Counted from the stretch's first letter, positions 1 through 13,075 are shown. The stretch is 64,000 bases of DNA from Bolinopsis microptera (GCF_026151205.1 NC_087083.1:8865460-8929459); one strand, 5' to 3'. Notes: generated from the sequence alone by a model not told the origin. Program-made: numbers and translations.

Positions 1-1440
1 TTTTTAAATTGGCTGCTGGTAAGTGGTTTAATTGATGGTTTTGTATCCCAAATGTGATACTAAAGTGTCTCACTTTATCTCCCCCTCTCTCACACTCTCT
101 TTCTCACTCTCCCCATTAACAGCTCCCCAAATTACAATTTTGTACATAATTACTAATTAGGTAATTTGGCAGTGTAGTGGAACCTTTTAAGTATTACTAT
201 TGGATACGTGTTGGGCGCTGAGAATTAAATTTACTCTAATGCGGCCGGTTTCGACTGTGCCAGTTCATACTTTTGCACTGTTTATACTTTTTCAATTCGA
301 CTGCGATAGTAAAGTTCCAGCTGTACGCACGAGTTACACCAGTATAGTCATATCTTTATTAGGTACTGATGATGAAATATTCTACCAATGTTATGAATTT
401 AATTGGAAGTTAAACACTCATAATTGCGGGAAATATTGGTTCTTGAAAGCTGAAAATTATCGTCATAAACTCAACGTACAACTACAAGCACAAGAAGGCT
501 ACAAGGAAACTGTAAAAAAATGAGTATTATATTGTTTAGAATATCAAGCAGAGGAAACTACAGCCTCACAGTTGGCAAGACTCATGACACCTCAAAGCTA
601 TTTAAGGTGACGTGACAAAGTAGATGAAAAGGTTTTGTATCGCACAATTCTACTAAAACTGTTGTCATATCAACACAAAATATCACGGGAGCTGAGGAGA
701 CTATTTACAATGATATGTGAACAAAAACATTGCCATATTTAAACAAGATTCCAATCATATGAATCTAGTTCCCAGGATCTGGAGACGATATAATAATATA
801 AGGCCCTGGAGACGAGATGGCGGACTGGAAAATGGCCCCAAAAGGAAACACTGGATTCAGTTCAACTGCTTGGGAGCTAGTAACAATTCAATGAATTTAA
901 ATATTACGCTGAACATTAATTTAAATCAGTAAATGTCAGTTCCCCAGAATTATAGACCAGGTGACGTGTGCTAAATGATAAGTTTACTTCAGTACTTACA
1001 TACTTACTCAGTAAGTACTACTTACTGAGTAAGTATGTCAGTATGTGTGAGTGCGTTAATAATCTATTAAAGTGTGTTAACCAAAACTATTGGTAAAACG
1101 TCACGTGATAATACATTGACATAGAGTCCACTCTGCAGTGGTAACACCTTGTCGCTACCTTTAAGTTGATTCTAACGCTGAGTTTTGCACCTTTTTTTCT
1201 TCAATAAAGGGGAAATTATTGTACAGTTTCCTAAGTTCAAACGTGTGTAAAAATAAAAGTGAGCAGGAAATTAACTTCCTCATTACACAGGACAGAGAAA
1301 TAATGAGAAACATTTTCTCTCTCTCTCTCACTCTCTCTCTCCACTACCTCCGCAAGCGTTCACTACCCCACATCACCACCTCTGCACGGTCACGTTCAGT
1401 GAGGGTGATGTCATTATACAGAATATGGGTTATATTTACA
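1..1440. other. AT-rich region without a recognised gene
   Basis: No recognisable gene. A stretch at about 200-523 (+) stays open for roughly 100 codons without low-complexity repeats, but it has no in-frame ATG at its start, no similarity I recognise and no convincing splice context, so I do not call it a gene. An almost perfect palindrome lies at 998-1038 and is listed separately. Confidence 0.5.
998..1038. repeat. 41-bp palindrome
   Basis: Two 20-bp arms (beginning ACATACTTACTCAG) are perfect reverse complements separated by a single C. Each arm also contains a shorter internal inverted repeat (TACTTACT / AGTAAGTA). It could form a cruciform or be the remnant of a palindromic element; no function is implied by the sequence. 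Confidence 0.9.
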
Positions 1441-1445
1441 CAGCA

Positions 1446-1665
1446 AGGAGGAGGAGGAGGAGGAGGAGGAGGAGGAGGAGGAGGAGGAGGAGGAGGAGGA
1501 GGAGGAGGAGGAGGAGGAGGAGGAGGAGGAGGAGGAGGAGGAGGAGGAGGAGGAGGAGGAGGAGGAGGAGGAGGAGGAGGAGGAGGTTACACCAGGTTAC
1601 ACCAGGTTACACCAGGTTACACCAGGTTACACCAGGTTACACCAGGTTACACCAGGTTACACCAG
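1446..1665. repeat. (GGA)n microsatellite followed by a 10-bp tandem repeat
   Basis: About 140 bp of uninterrupted GGA triplets pass directly into about eight copies of the 10-mer GTTACACCAG. Open reading frames through here (poly-Gly, poly-Arg) are artefacts of the repeat. Confidence 0.95.
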
Positions 1666-1966
1666 GTCTACAGTAATTCCCTGGTAGAGGATATAGTATA
1701 ATAACAGTAGAACTAGTCTTATTATATTATTACACAGTGACATCTTTAAAACTTCCAAACTTATCATCCGTTTATAAAAACTATCAGAATGAGCCAATTA
1801 GTTAATTGATTAATTACACGGAGCAAGATGCTGGATAACAACTCTGGTAGAACATTTATTAGTGCCCAGCTCCTGCCCAGTATTGAACTAACTTTCAGCT
1901 TCTCCCAACCACACTTAGCTTACCCTGGTAGAGGATAAAGTAAGCTAATAGTATAATGCCAGTCTT

Positions 1967-2192
1967 TGTATCAGTCTGTGTGCCACTCTGTGTGCCACTC
2001 TGTGTGCCACTCTTTGTGCCACTCTGTGTACCACTCTGTGTGCCACTCTTTGTGCCACTCTGTGTGCCACTCTGTGTGCCACTCTGTGTGCCAGTCTGTG
2101 TGCCAGTCTGTGTGCCACTCTGTGTGCCACTCTGTGTGCCAGTCTGTGTGCCACTCTGTGTACCACTCTTTGTGCCACTCTGTGTGCCACTA
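1967..2192. repeat. 12-bp minisatellite (GTGTGCCACTCT)
   Basis: About 19 tandem copies of a 12-mer with small variants (GTGTGCCAGTCT, TTTGTGCCACTC). The period is a multiple of three, so several frames stay open on both strands without being genes. Confidence 0.93.
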
Positions 2193-2267
2193 CCAAGCTA
2201 CCAGTCTGCTTTGCAACACATGGCAGTTCCAACATGTTCTACACATAGGACAAGTGTCTAGTAATTC

Positions 2268-2400
2268 TACGTCTACTACTGCTAGTGCTATTAGGTCGTA
2301 TTACGTCTACTACTGCTAGTGCTATTAGGTCGGAACTAAGTCCGATCTACGCCGGATAACCACCTCCATATCCCTGTCCCGCATCAGGATGGTACGTCTG
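2268..2400 (-). mobile_element. Non-LTR retrotransposon 3' tail fragment
   Basis: The minus strand reads LMRDRDMEVVIRRRSDL from about 2,394, resembling the end of a LINE reverse transcriptase ORF (usual form: DRxxWRxx...). The same DNA block (GGAACTAAGTC...CCTCCATATCCCTGTCC) recurs at 25,404-25,460, where the longer reading supports a LINE C-terminus. A 35-bp direct duplication (TCTACTACTGCTAGTGCTAT) abuts it. The fragment is short and decayed. Confidence 0.5.
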
Positions 2401-5400
2401 GTGATGGTACCTGTAGCTGTAGCGATGGTACAACTACAGTAATTATATTACGGAGTGAGAGCTAACTTTCACCACTAGTTAGTCAGAACGAACTGTTACT
2501 ATACTGTCAGTGTCACAGTGTGTCACACAGCACAGGTACACACTGTAGTTACGATATTTAGCAAAAATACTGAACCGTGAACTGTAAATGATTCTGGGCT
2601 AACGTGACAATTATAGTAGTTACCATGACAATTATACTAGTTACCATGAAAAATTGACTAGACTGGTTACCATGACAACTAGACTATACAGGTCTCCGTG
2701 ACAACTAGACTGCAACCAAAAGAAAAACCTAATTAATTAAATAATCTTGAAGTGTTAACGGTCCGTGTATAGAAAAAAGTTTTAAAATTTAATCCACAAT
2801 ATTTGAATTTTGGTTGAGTGAAATAAATCTCGCAGCTAATCACTGATATTAAATGGCAGTATAACGAAAGTTTAATAATAAAGTTTAACAATAAAATAAA
2901 TGTAACCACTAAAATATACGATTTATTTATGATAGCTATCTAGTATCTATATTTATTCACTCAAAGAACTTCAGACATTGCTGTGAAGTTCTGGTAATAA
3001 TTAGACTACTAATTAATATAGCAAATAAATAAATGAATAAATTAAATCAAATTTTATACAGCATTTTATCGGTAAAAGGAACTATAGATAATGCTGTAAG
3101 TGTAAAGGATGCAGGAAATCAGAGCGTAAATATTGCTCACAACGACAACAAGGTAGTGCATTAAAACCCCGATATACCGCGGCCATTTCCTTTCCCTAAA
3201 TAAGTAAATAGGCCTTAACATGCATTATGTTAACAACCAAAACCCTGATTTACTGCGAACCCCGGTTTCCTGCGGATGTTTCCATTCCCCAAACTACGCG
3301 GTAAATCGCGGTAAATGGGGTATTACTGTACAAGAACACGTACGTTACAACGTACAACACCATTATAACGACATTATCTTGACACAGCTATATGGTGTCA
3401 GTTAGCTAATAGTGACTAATACATTAGATAAGGGCACTGTTTTAGTATCACGTGGTACAACGTCAAACTCTACACTGTTTTAGTACCACGTGGTACAACG
3501 TCAAACTCTACACTGTTTTACTATCACGTGGTACAAACTCTGTGATTGACACCTTCTGTACAATGTACTGGTGGGGACCATGCTGTTCGCACACGTGACA
3601 TAGATCAACCACTCAGATTCCAGTATCGACCAATCAAAATCTAGGATCAATGTCACGTGTCAAAACAAGTTCGCCGCCGCCCCGGCGGGGCGATCCTGTT
3701 TTGAATAATACATTGCAAATGTATTCTTCCGATTGAACGTTTCACGAATTATAAACTGTACTGGTTGTATACTCAACAAAATCTAAAACTGAGTAGATAA
3801 TCTCATGAACGAATGACGCAAATGTGACTTAAACACTGAACTTTTTATACACTGAAAAAAACGATTCCGAGATTTCAATTCACACAATTAAAAATTACTA
3901 ACATTCAACAGAAATTAGAAATTTGACATATTTCAGATGTGACACAATGTCACGTGACAAACATCTGGTGACCATGACAACCTGACATATCATGTAAACA
4001 TGTCTCACTTGCTCATGGGAAATGACGGGGAGGGAGACATGATGAAATATACTGGCTGATAACGAGAAATTTATGACATCTCCTCTAATACACGATGGGA
4101 ACAAATTCTCTAAAGATTATCATCGTCTAAAATTGTAACTTGTTGTCATAATTTAATTGAGATAGAGTCAACTAAAAAAAGTTTCATGAATAATATGGTT
4201 ATCTTTAAGTTTAACGGGTAACCAATACTAAAATCTACAAAAAACACGATTTAAAAACAATTACCAGACGGCGATCAGAATAGCAACAAAAAGTATTTTT
4301 AAACCACAGTCAAATCTCCTGGGAACCTAACCAGGAAAGTGTGCTGTTAAAACAGTGTTAAACATTATCACGTGACAAGTATTAATAAAGCCGGTTACCG
4401 TGGTTACCATAACGCGCAGTAAGGCGCGCACCCAACAATCCCACCAGTTCTAGGGCTACTTCCACACGCGTGTTCCGGACCACTTCCCCACATATTATGT
4501 GGGTTGCCATGACGACCTGGGCCTTTGTCTTGCCGACTATAACGGGTCAGTTTCAACATGTTGACAGGTCCAACAGACGCGTTACTTGTCTGTGTGTTAG
4601 GACCGGTAGTTAACATACAGTGGGGCTACTATCACACTGCACTGGTTACCATGACAACTACTACAGTCACAGTACTTTCCTGGTTAGATAAACCAGTCAA
4701 CACTTGTCACGTTGCTTCCCAAATATACCACATTTGCACTATCTCGGGACCTTTTTATCACGCAAAAAGTTCAGTCAAGACTGCGCGGTTAGGTGAACAG
4801 TTATTTAGGAGGTTCATAACAGCTACTTTAACCAGCACCTGACATTGTTAACGAAAGTGAAACTCTTCTGAAAGTGAAACTCTTCTGAAAGTGAAACTCT
4901 TCAGTTATATGTGAATGTCTAATGGTGGGTATATATGAAATGACAATCGAGTATCGACATTCAAGAACTATTTAACATCAATCCCAACCTACAAATTGTA
5001 AATAATAGGTGAATACTATGTAGTACGTTTCAAAATATCAAAATAATTAAAGTTGAACCGAACCTAGTTCTTGAGCTAAAAGCTTATCAAATATATTATA
5101 CTGAAACTAGAGTCCCTCCTAATGCTAACACTCCAAGAACAAAAACTAACTCTACGGTAATGCCTAAACTTGGCAACACTAGGATACGGGAATAAACATT
5201 GAATAAAACGACTCCTTCATAAATCAGTTTGTTATTTGACGACGTCATCTTAATTAATAAGGGGTTTCGTGGTAAATCTTGTTAAAATTCGACGTGAACC
5301 TGTGTTATTTGACAACTTACTCCTTCATAAATAAATTCATTATCTGACAAGTCTAGATCATCGTCATTTTGGAAAGGGCTGTCTCGGAGTTCAATAACGT

Positions 5401-5930
5401 CTCTTATTTTCATAACATGTCTATTGTCTAAAACACAGAGAACTACTGTATTGTGAGAATTGAAGAACTAAATTTAATTACAGTCTTCTTTTGGTGCGCG
5501 GTAGGGATTCATACCGTGCTAAAATATTGAGATCCGAAATTTTAATGTTTATTAAACTACAATCTGCACAGATTCAGTGTCGATAAAACCGGACGATATT
5601 TTACTACTAAACATTATTTCCGCATCATAGCTGAACAGTACTAGTATGTTTTGCGATCAAAGAATTCCCTAAATTGTCTTTATTTCTCTGACCACTTTGT
5701 GATTAAATCTCTTAGATCTTGTAAGGTCGAACGCGAGTTTTTAACATTGTAGTGTTTAGTAGGGAGCATCACGGCTCTCGACAGACAAAGTGAAACAAGG
5801 CAAATGACTGGTGAAAACTAAATGAAATAATCATTTAGTTTCGGGACTCATTGGCCTTTTACTAATCGTAGTAAAAGTGAGTGATTATTGCATTTAGTTT
5901 ACTAGTGATGCTCCCTGAACACTACAACAC
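2400..5930. other. Non-genic region with dispersed motif repeats
   Basis: No gene recognised. It contains scattered X-box-like motifs (GGTTACCATGACAACT near 2,620-2,700, 4,390 and 4,645), an inverted-repeat block at about 3,160-3,330 (ACCCCGATATACCGCGG near one end, CGCGGTAAATGGGG at the other), three about 50-bp repeats holding TCACGTGGTACAACGTC at 3,430-3,545, CCAAT plus CACGTG motifs near 3,600-3,660, and three 17-bp GAAAGTGAAACTCTTCT units at 4,853-4,902. Confidence 0.6.
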
Positions 5931-6076
5931 CACGTGACGTCACAACACCACGTGACGTCACAACACCACGTGACGTTACAACACCACGTGACGTCACAAC
6001 ACCACGTGACGTCACAACACCACGTGACACAGACAATTACCCTGATTTCATTTAGTTTACTAGTGATGCTCCCTCC
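5757..6076. repeat. Small inverted-repeat element with E-box/CRE array inside
   Basis: AGGGAGCATCAC at 5,761-5,772 and its complement GTGATGCTCCCT at 5,907-5,918 bound a MITE-like segment. The right end (CATTTAGTTTACTAGTGATG) is duplicated at 6,049-6,076. Between the duplicates lie about six 18-bp units of CACAACACCACGTGACGT (5,935-6,030), each joining an E-box CACGTG to a CRE-like TGACGTCA. Confidence 0.75.
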
Positions 6077-6842
6077 TACTGAACAAGATTAAATCTTTAC
6101 AATATCCTCTCTTTACTGATCCCAACTAACTGCTGGAAATATAGAGCAGTGTTGTGTATCTTACTGCTGGAAATATATACATGTTATATACAGTGTTGTG
6201 TATCTTCAGTGTTTGCTCTATATCTTCAGTGTCCACAAACGTATTTATGAAGGAGTAAATAACCCATTCTCTTTAAGTCGGTATGTGCTGGAAGCAGGAC
6301 CCATCACACTGTATATAATACTATACACTGCGTATACTATACTTTATGACATAACGTCTGGTAAATAACTTCCAATTTAACAGGCATTAGTAATGAGGCC
6401 CGGGTTGAAAGTGTGGGAACGTGGAAACTTGTGGGGGTTGTTACCATGGAAACCAGGACACTTTTAGTGCTTGTTACTATGGAAATAATACTGCTCATCT
6501 TTTAAGGGCTCTTAGCCTTCTCAGCAAGTAAAATGACGCTGTGACAAAAGTTCATCGTTCATATTTATATTCGTTGGTAAACTGACTTTAGCTGCAGGTG
6601 AACCATGAAAAGTTATGCAATCTTTGGCAATGGCAGTCTAGTACAAGAACACATTATTTGAGCCAATAATCTGAAAATTTATAAGGGTGCTATCTTTATT
6701 ATTCCTTAAACAAAATTATAAGTATAAAGTACCTATTATCATTATAACACTATAACATGTATAAGTACTGGACGCTGTCACTTGTTTTTCAGAGGTTGTT
6801 CAGATCTGAATAAGCCAGTGATTACAGTTGTTGACGCACAAA

Positions 6843-7675
6843 GTATGGGCGCTATATTATTGTACGTGTCAAGATATGGGCGCTATTTTATTGTACGTGT
6901 CAAGATATGAGCGCTATATTATTGTACGTGTCAAGATATGGGCGCTATATTATTGTACGTGTCAAGATATGGGCGCTATATTATTGTACGTGTCAAGATA
7001 TGGGCGCTATATTATTGTACGTGTCAAGATATGGGCGCTATATTATTGTACGTGTCAAGATATGGGCGCTATATTATTGTACGTGTCAAGATATGGGCGC
7101 TATATTATTGTACGTGTCAAGATATGGGCGCTATATTATTGTACGTGTCAAGATATGGGCATTTTATTGTACGTGTCAAGATATGGGCGCTATATTATTG
7201 TACGTGTCAAGATATGGGCGCTATATTATTGTACGTGTCAAGATATGGGCGCTATATTATTGTACGTGTCAAGATATGAGCGCTATATTATTGTACGTGT
7301 CAAGATATGGGCATTTTATTGTACGTGTCAAGATATGGGCGCTATATTATTGTACGTGTCAAGATATGGGCGCTATATTATTGTAAGTGTCAAGATATGG
7401 GCGCTATATTATTGTACGTGTCAAGATATGGGCATTTTATTGTACGTGTCAAGATTTGGGCATTTTATTGTACGTGTCAAGATATGGGCGCTATATTATT
7501 GTACGTGTCAAGATATGGGCGCTATATTATTGTACGTGTCAAGATATGGGCGCTATATTATTGTACGTGTCAAGATATGGGCATATTATTGTACGTGTCA
7601 AGATATGGGCATATTATTGTACGTGTCAAGATATGGGCGCTATATTATTGTAGGTGTCAAGATATAGGCATTTTA
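6843..7675. repeat. 31-bp satellite, about 27 copies
   Basis: The unit reads GTCAAGATATGGGCGCTATA followed by TTATTGTACGT. Some copies lose 4-5 bp (GGGCATTTTATTG, GGGCATATTATTG). The period is not a multiple of three and the unit has few stops, which creates several long overlapping but meaningless ORFs on the plus strand. Confidence 0.95.
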
Positions 7676-7929
7676 TTGCCACCATCACAAATAAGAGGAT
7701 AAGCACGAGTAATTAATATAAAGCATTTGAATGCAAGATAATATACTTGTATAAGTTAACGACTTGTTGATGTTATCAGATGAAAGAAAGGGCATCGAGG
7801 TAGAATAATACCGACATTTTATGCTGAATTCAATAAAGCAATTTAGATTTTATTATTGCTGAATCAATTACGATATTTATGACATTAACAGTAGAAATCA
7901 GTGTAGAATGTGCTGACAGTGATAAGACG

Positions 7930-8440
7930 AGAATCTTCAGTTTCTCCGGAAATCTTGTAAAGGGACGAGAACCTCTAGAAATCTCGTAAAAGGGACGAGA
8001 ACCTCCAGAAATCTCGTAAAAGGGACGAGAATCTCCAGAAATCTCGTAAAAGGGACGAGAATCTCCAGAAATCTCGTAAAAGGGACGAGAATCTCCAGAA
8101 ATCTCGTAAAAGGGACGAGAATCTCCAGAAATCTCGTAAAAGGGACGAGAATCTCCAGAAATCTCGTAAAAGGGACGAGAATCTCCAGAAATCTCGTAAA
8201 AGGGACGAGAATCTCCAGAAATCTCGTAAAAGGGACGAGAATCTCCAGAAATCTCGTAAAAGGGACGAGAACCTCTAGAAATCTCGTAAAAGGGACGAGA
8301 ATCTCCAGAAATCTCGTAAAAGGGACGAGAACCTCCAGAAATCTCGTAAAAGGAACGAGAATCTCCAGAAATCTCGTAAAAGGGACGAGAATCTCCAGAA
8401 ATCTCGTAAAAGGGACGAGAATCTCCAGAAATCTGGTAAA
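7930..8440. repeat. 30-bp satellite, about 16 copies
   Basis: Very regular units of AATCTCGTAAAAGGGACGAG plus AATCTCCAG. Variation is limited to single bases (ACCTCTAG for ATCTCCAG). There is no variable spacer, so it is an ordinary tandem array and not a CRISPR array. Confidence 0.95.
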
Positions 8441-8595
8441 GTGGAGGAGGTACGAGTAGGTAGAGGTGCAGTATAGTTACCTATTAGCGGAGGTGTAGAA
8501 CCTAAATCTAGACGGAGCCTCTTGGTGGTGATGATGGTCTGGGTATCTGCAGGGGTAGAACGAGGAGTCAGCCATCATTATCACAAGAAACAATG

Positions 8596-8716
8596 ACAAC
8601 ACCACGTGACGTCACAACACCACGTGATGTCACAACACCACGTGACGTCACAACACCACGTGACGTCACAACACCACGTGACGTCACAACACCACGTGAC
8701 GTCACAACACCACGTG
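8596..8716. repeat. 18-bp E-box/CRE array
   Basis: Seven copies of ACAACACCACGTGACGTC, each containing CACGTGAC fused to a CRE-like TGACGTCA half. It is the same unit as at 5,935-6,030, and a 21-bp variant is at 9,846-9,970. The array is bracketed by a duplicated flank (CTGGGTATCTGCAGGGGTAG at about 8,540 and 8,721). Confidence 0.93.
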
Positions 8717-8719
8717 ATG

Positions 8720-9845
8720 CTCTGGGTATCTGCAGGGGTAGAAGTCAGTCATCATTATCACCCGTTCTATCACCCGAGGTTATCTCGCCCACTAACTTGT
8801 ACCAGCCGGTGATATTGAACAAAAAAAAAGTGAATTTTCGGAACAAAACAATCAGATGTTTTGATCAACTGAATGTGGAAATGTGATGAAATTAGCCGCA
8901 TGCAGGGAATATTGACTATTGAGTCCCGTGGATAATGCAAGCCAGGGACTCTGATCTGGTTGCCATGGCAACGAGTGAGGAGATGTGTTGGCACTTAATT
9001 ACCAGGTTAATTAGTTAGTTACCAGGTTAATTAGTTAATCATATATAATCGTATGTTGAAGTGCTTCACAAACTGACACTACAGTATCCCCACACATGTC
9101 TACTTCATGCAGTGAGAGGTCAGGAGACACTCCGAACCCATGCAACCCCTGACAGATAGTATCAAACATGAAAATATGCAAATTATTCAAATTATGCAGA
9201 ATATGCAAGACACTCCGTACCCAGTGTATTCTGTAGAATTCTTGTTCAGAGACTCCGAACTTGCCGCTCTGTAAGACGTGACGTCATCAAATGTAAGAAC
9301 CATGATAATCAGTAATCACACTGGTAACCATGACAACTATATTATTGTCACAACCCACAATGATAATCACTAGTATTTATACTGAGTTAAGGATCACAGA
9401 TTGATTTTGACTAATGAAATTGAAAACTAGTGTTTCGAAATTTGTTTTGGCACGTGACATTATCACGTGTACAAAAACACCTCCGCACCAGTTTTTAAGT
9501 TCATTAATCAGTCTGTGATCGGGAATGTAAACAGAATATAAGTAACCCTTTTACCCTTCCAGGTACTACCCGTTAATATACTCAGAACTAAGCGGGGTTT
9601 TCCCGACCTTAATTTGGGACGTTCCGCATAACCAAAAGAAAGAGATTTGTTTGTAATCACGATACACTAACCAAATGAGGCTATATAATAGATACACAAT
9701 ATTAATAATTGTAGATATTACCCAATATATTAACCGTCACATTTGGTTGATAACCTGACTCGTACGATGCTTTGAGCTGCACAGGCACATGTTTTGTAAC
9801 GAATGGTGACTTTACAAGAACAAGAAACAATGATAACAAGGGTGA
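8720..9845. other. Non-genic interval with X-box motifs
   Basis: No gene recognised. A perfect X-box palindrome GTTGCCATGGCAAC occurs at about 8,959, a variant GTAACCATGACAAC near 9,324, and isolated CACGTGAC motifs near 9,450. Short A-rich and TTAATTAG repeats fill the rest. Confidence 0.6.
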
Positions 9846-9975
9846 ACCCACAACACCACGTGACGTCACCACAACACCACGTGACGTCACCACAACACCA
9901 CGTGACGTCACCACAACACCACGTGACGTCACCACAACACCACGTGACGTCACCACAACACCACGTGACACAGAG
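9846..9975. repeat. 21-bp E-box/CRE array
   Basis: Six copies of CACAACACCACGTGACGTCAC with a three-base insertion relative to the 18-bp version at 8,596. Flanking sequence is unrelated, suggesting independent spread of the same motif unit. Confidence 0.92.
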
Positions 9976-10239
9976 AATTACCCTGATCGAGGCCGAGAGC
10001 GTGATATCACAGGATCTGTTGCTGGGGACTGCACAACTGGACTTCTGTGGATAGTGTAATATGTTTTGAGTGAGACATGTGTGATTGTGTGTAACTTTTA
10101 GTGTAAAATGAGAGTGTAACTTTGAGTGTAAAATTAGAGTGTATGAAATTCGAGTATTGACAAAATTAATTGACCAGAGGGTTTTTGAAAAGCATGATGA
10201 TTATATGTGATTAGCTGATCCAAAGAAAACAATGGGATT

Positions 10240-10465
10240 TTGAAAACTACGCTGGTTAACATGACAACTATACAGTATACAGGTTACAATGGCAACTACA
10301 CTGGTCACCATGACAACTACACTGGTTACCATGACAACTACTCTGGTTACCATGACAACTACACTGGTTACCATGACAACTACACTGGTTACCATGACAA
10401 CTACACTGGTTACCATGACAACTACACTGGTTACCATGACAACTTCACTGGTTACCATGACTACT
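10240..10465. repeat. X-box-like array (21-bp unit)
   Basis: About nine copies of GGTTACCATGACAACTACAC. The core GTTACCATGACAAC fits the RFX-family X-box pattern (GTNNCC AT RRNAAC). An adjoining set of 20-bp GGTCTGTGTAGATCTGTGCT repeats lies at 10,560-10,620. Confidence 0.9.
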
Positions 10466-10734
10466 ACCAACCTGCCAGGTATAGGTACGCGGAGTGCAGG
10501 GTCTCCCCCCGCCCGGTAGTCTGAAGAACGTGACTGGTACTCTGAACTGCGATGAAAGTCTGGTCTGTGTAGATCTGTGCTTGGTCTGTGTAGATCTGTG
10601 CTCGGTCTGTGGAGATCTGTGGCAGAGCCAGAGACCCTACCATTGTCTGAATATCTGAGGAGTTGGAGGTTGAAAAAGAGATTCATGGATAAGGAAGGGG
10701 TTTTACTTCGAATAATAATAATGTAAAACAGCAA

Positions 10735-11065
10735 CTGAATGATATAAAAGTGAAAGTGAGATTTGCCTGAAATCTGAGAATCTGTAATCTGAATAAGGTG
10801 GGGGAGGAGGTGGGTGTCTGACTATATCAACATGTTTGAAAGTGAAAGTGAAAGTGAGATTAACCTGGAATCTGAAAATCTGTAATCTGAATAAGGTGGG
10901 AGAGGAGGTGGGTGTCTGACTATATCAACATGTTTGAAAGTGAAAGTGAAAGTCAAAGTCAAAGTGAAAGTGATAGTGAAAGTGAGATTTACCTGGAATC
11001 TGAAAATCTGTAATCTGAATAAGGTGGGGGAGGTGGTGGGTGTCTGACTATATCAACATGTTTAT
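10735..11065. repeat. Three copies of an about 115-bp repeat
   Basis: Each unit holds a GTGAAAGTGAAAGT run, GAGATTTACCTGGAATCTGA, AATCTGTAATCTGAATAAGG, a GGGGGAGGAGGTGGGTGTCT block and CTATATCAACATGTTT. Read on the minus strand each copy carries CCAGGTAAAT, which looks like a splice donor, but I find no attached coding exon. Confidence 0.85.
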
Positions 11066-12420
11066 CTGCAGCATTCGTTGATCTGGGAGAAACAATATTG
11101 TTATTCAGCTATATTATGGGCACATTTTCTGGTAATAAATATTTAAAATACGTGAGATTCTTAACAATCATAACGGAAAGCCCTACGTTACAAATCTAAC
11201 GGTGTGACGTCAACAAGTGCTAATATTGTCACCACATGTTGATTACATCATGTTTGTTTTTAACAGGTAAACTCAGTAATTGTAGCTCAATGTCTTGTAA
11301 CGTAACAGATACAATGTGTACAGGAAACAACTGTTTGAGGATCTGTAGTTTGAGAAAATCTGGAGAAAAGGGACGCTTGAGGAAGGGTAAGACTTAGAGA
11401 AAATATGGACTTAAGACCTGAAGACCCCCCCCCCCCCCCCCCCCTCGCCTGGCCGCCTGAGTCGGCATAAACTGTACACACAATATGACACAACAGAACT
11501 CAACTTAAGTTATGTCATCCTACCAAACCAGACTCGAACTAGTCTCTACTTGCTACTACTACTCTGCAGTTCTCAAACAGCTCCAAATATGGAGCCTGGC
11601 TACCCGGAGTTAGAGCTGCATGACGTCAACAAGCCCGTTACCTTGGCAACGGCTAGTAAATTCAAATGATAGTTGAGTCGTAAAAACTAAATCGTATGTG
11701 ATCAGATGAACAATTGTGAAGCATTTCGGACACAATAGTCAGTTCCAGATATTGTAGTCTCTGAAACCGTCACAAGAGTCTGACACATGTGGTGACAGAG
11801 TAACGTCACCATGGTGACAGTATGGTGACAGTATGGTGACACCATGGTAACAGAGCCGTGCCATCCTTACCAGTATGTTAATATTCCCCCACTCCACACA
11901 TACACCAGGACACGTTTTAAACCCGTGGCAAGGTAAACCAAGTATCTGCCTCTGTATTTTCAAAAGTAAAACCATAAAATTTACGAAGTTTAATATCTCA
12001 GGGAAAAACCATACATTAGCAAAACACCAGCTGTCAGCTGTTAGAAAGCCATGTAAGTGAGCTCGATGAAATACAGAGGTTGCCATGACAACAACTGCAG
12101 ACAGCAGGATGTTATAGACGGGGTGAATATGGTTGAGGGAGGTACATGTGAGGTACTGAAGTGAGGGCGGCAGTGAGAGGTGACTTTATAATATTACTAA
12201 GCTGGCCTGGTGAATCAAGCTAAGTTTGCTATTGAGATGGAGATGTTATGGTGACTAAAACCATATAAATGAGGCACAGAGGATACAGTTTTTAGTGATC
12301 TTAGACGCCAACTTTATTTGACAGCACTATATTCTATAATAATAGCCACTAGACATACGGGGTGGCATATGCGGAGGAAGGGATACTTTAGACTAAAGAC
12401 ATAGGCTGGAGGCTGAGCGG
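11066..12420. other. Non-genic interval
   Basis: Nothing I can call a gene. It contains a poly-C tract at about 11,424-11,444, an X-box-like GTTGCCATGACAAC near 12,080, and short ATGGTGACAGT repeats at 11,790-11,840. Confidence 0.55.
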
Positions 12421-13075
12421 ATAGTCTATATTGAGAGTGATAGTCTATCTTGAGAGTGATAGTCTATCTTGAGAGTGATAGTCTATCTTGAGAGTGATAG
12501 TCTATACTGAGAGTGATAGTCTATACTGAGAGTGATAGTCTATCTTTAGAGTGATAGTCTATCTTGAGAGTGATAGTCTATACTGAGAGTGATAGACAGG
12601 ATAGTCTATCCTGAGAGTGATAGTCTATCTTGAGAGTGATAGTCTATACTGAGAGTGATAGTCTATCTTGAGAGTGATAGTCTATCTTGAGAGTGATAGT
12701 CTATCTTGAGAGTGATAGTCTATTATATTGAGAGTGATAGTCTATATTGATAGTGATAGTCTATCTTGAGAGTGATAGTCTATATTGAGAGTGATAGTCT
12801 ATATTGAGAGTGATAGTCTATCTTGAGAGTGATAGTATATACTGAGAGTGATAGTCTATATTGATAGTGATAGTCTATCTTGAGAGTGATAGTCTATATT
12901 GAGAGTGATAGTCTACACTGAGAGTGATAGTCTATCTTGAGAGTGATAGTCTATGTTGAGAGCGATAGTCTATATTGAGAGTGATAGTCTATCTTGAGAG
13001 TGATAGTCTATACTGAGAGTGATAGTCTATATTGAGAGTGATAGTCTATACTGAGAGTGATAGTCTATATTGAGG
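12418..13075. repeat. About 20-bp satellite, roughly 33 copies
   Basis: The unit is TTGAGAGTGATAGTCTATC with alternative endings (ATATTGA, ATACTGA), so two or three subtypes are interspersed. Confidence 0.94.

Noticed and set aside
200-523. 107-codon plus-strand ORF
   Set aside because: No in-frame ATG at the start, no similarity recognised and no splice support; kept only as a note.
6828-7702. Several long overlapping plus-strand ORFs (up to 279 codons)
   Set aside because: They are produced by the stop-poor 31-bp satellite read in every frame; there is no non-repeat coding sequence.
7930-8440. CRISPR-like array of 30-bp repeats
   Set aside because: Units are directly contiguous with no spacers and the genome is eukaryotic.
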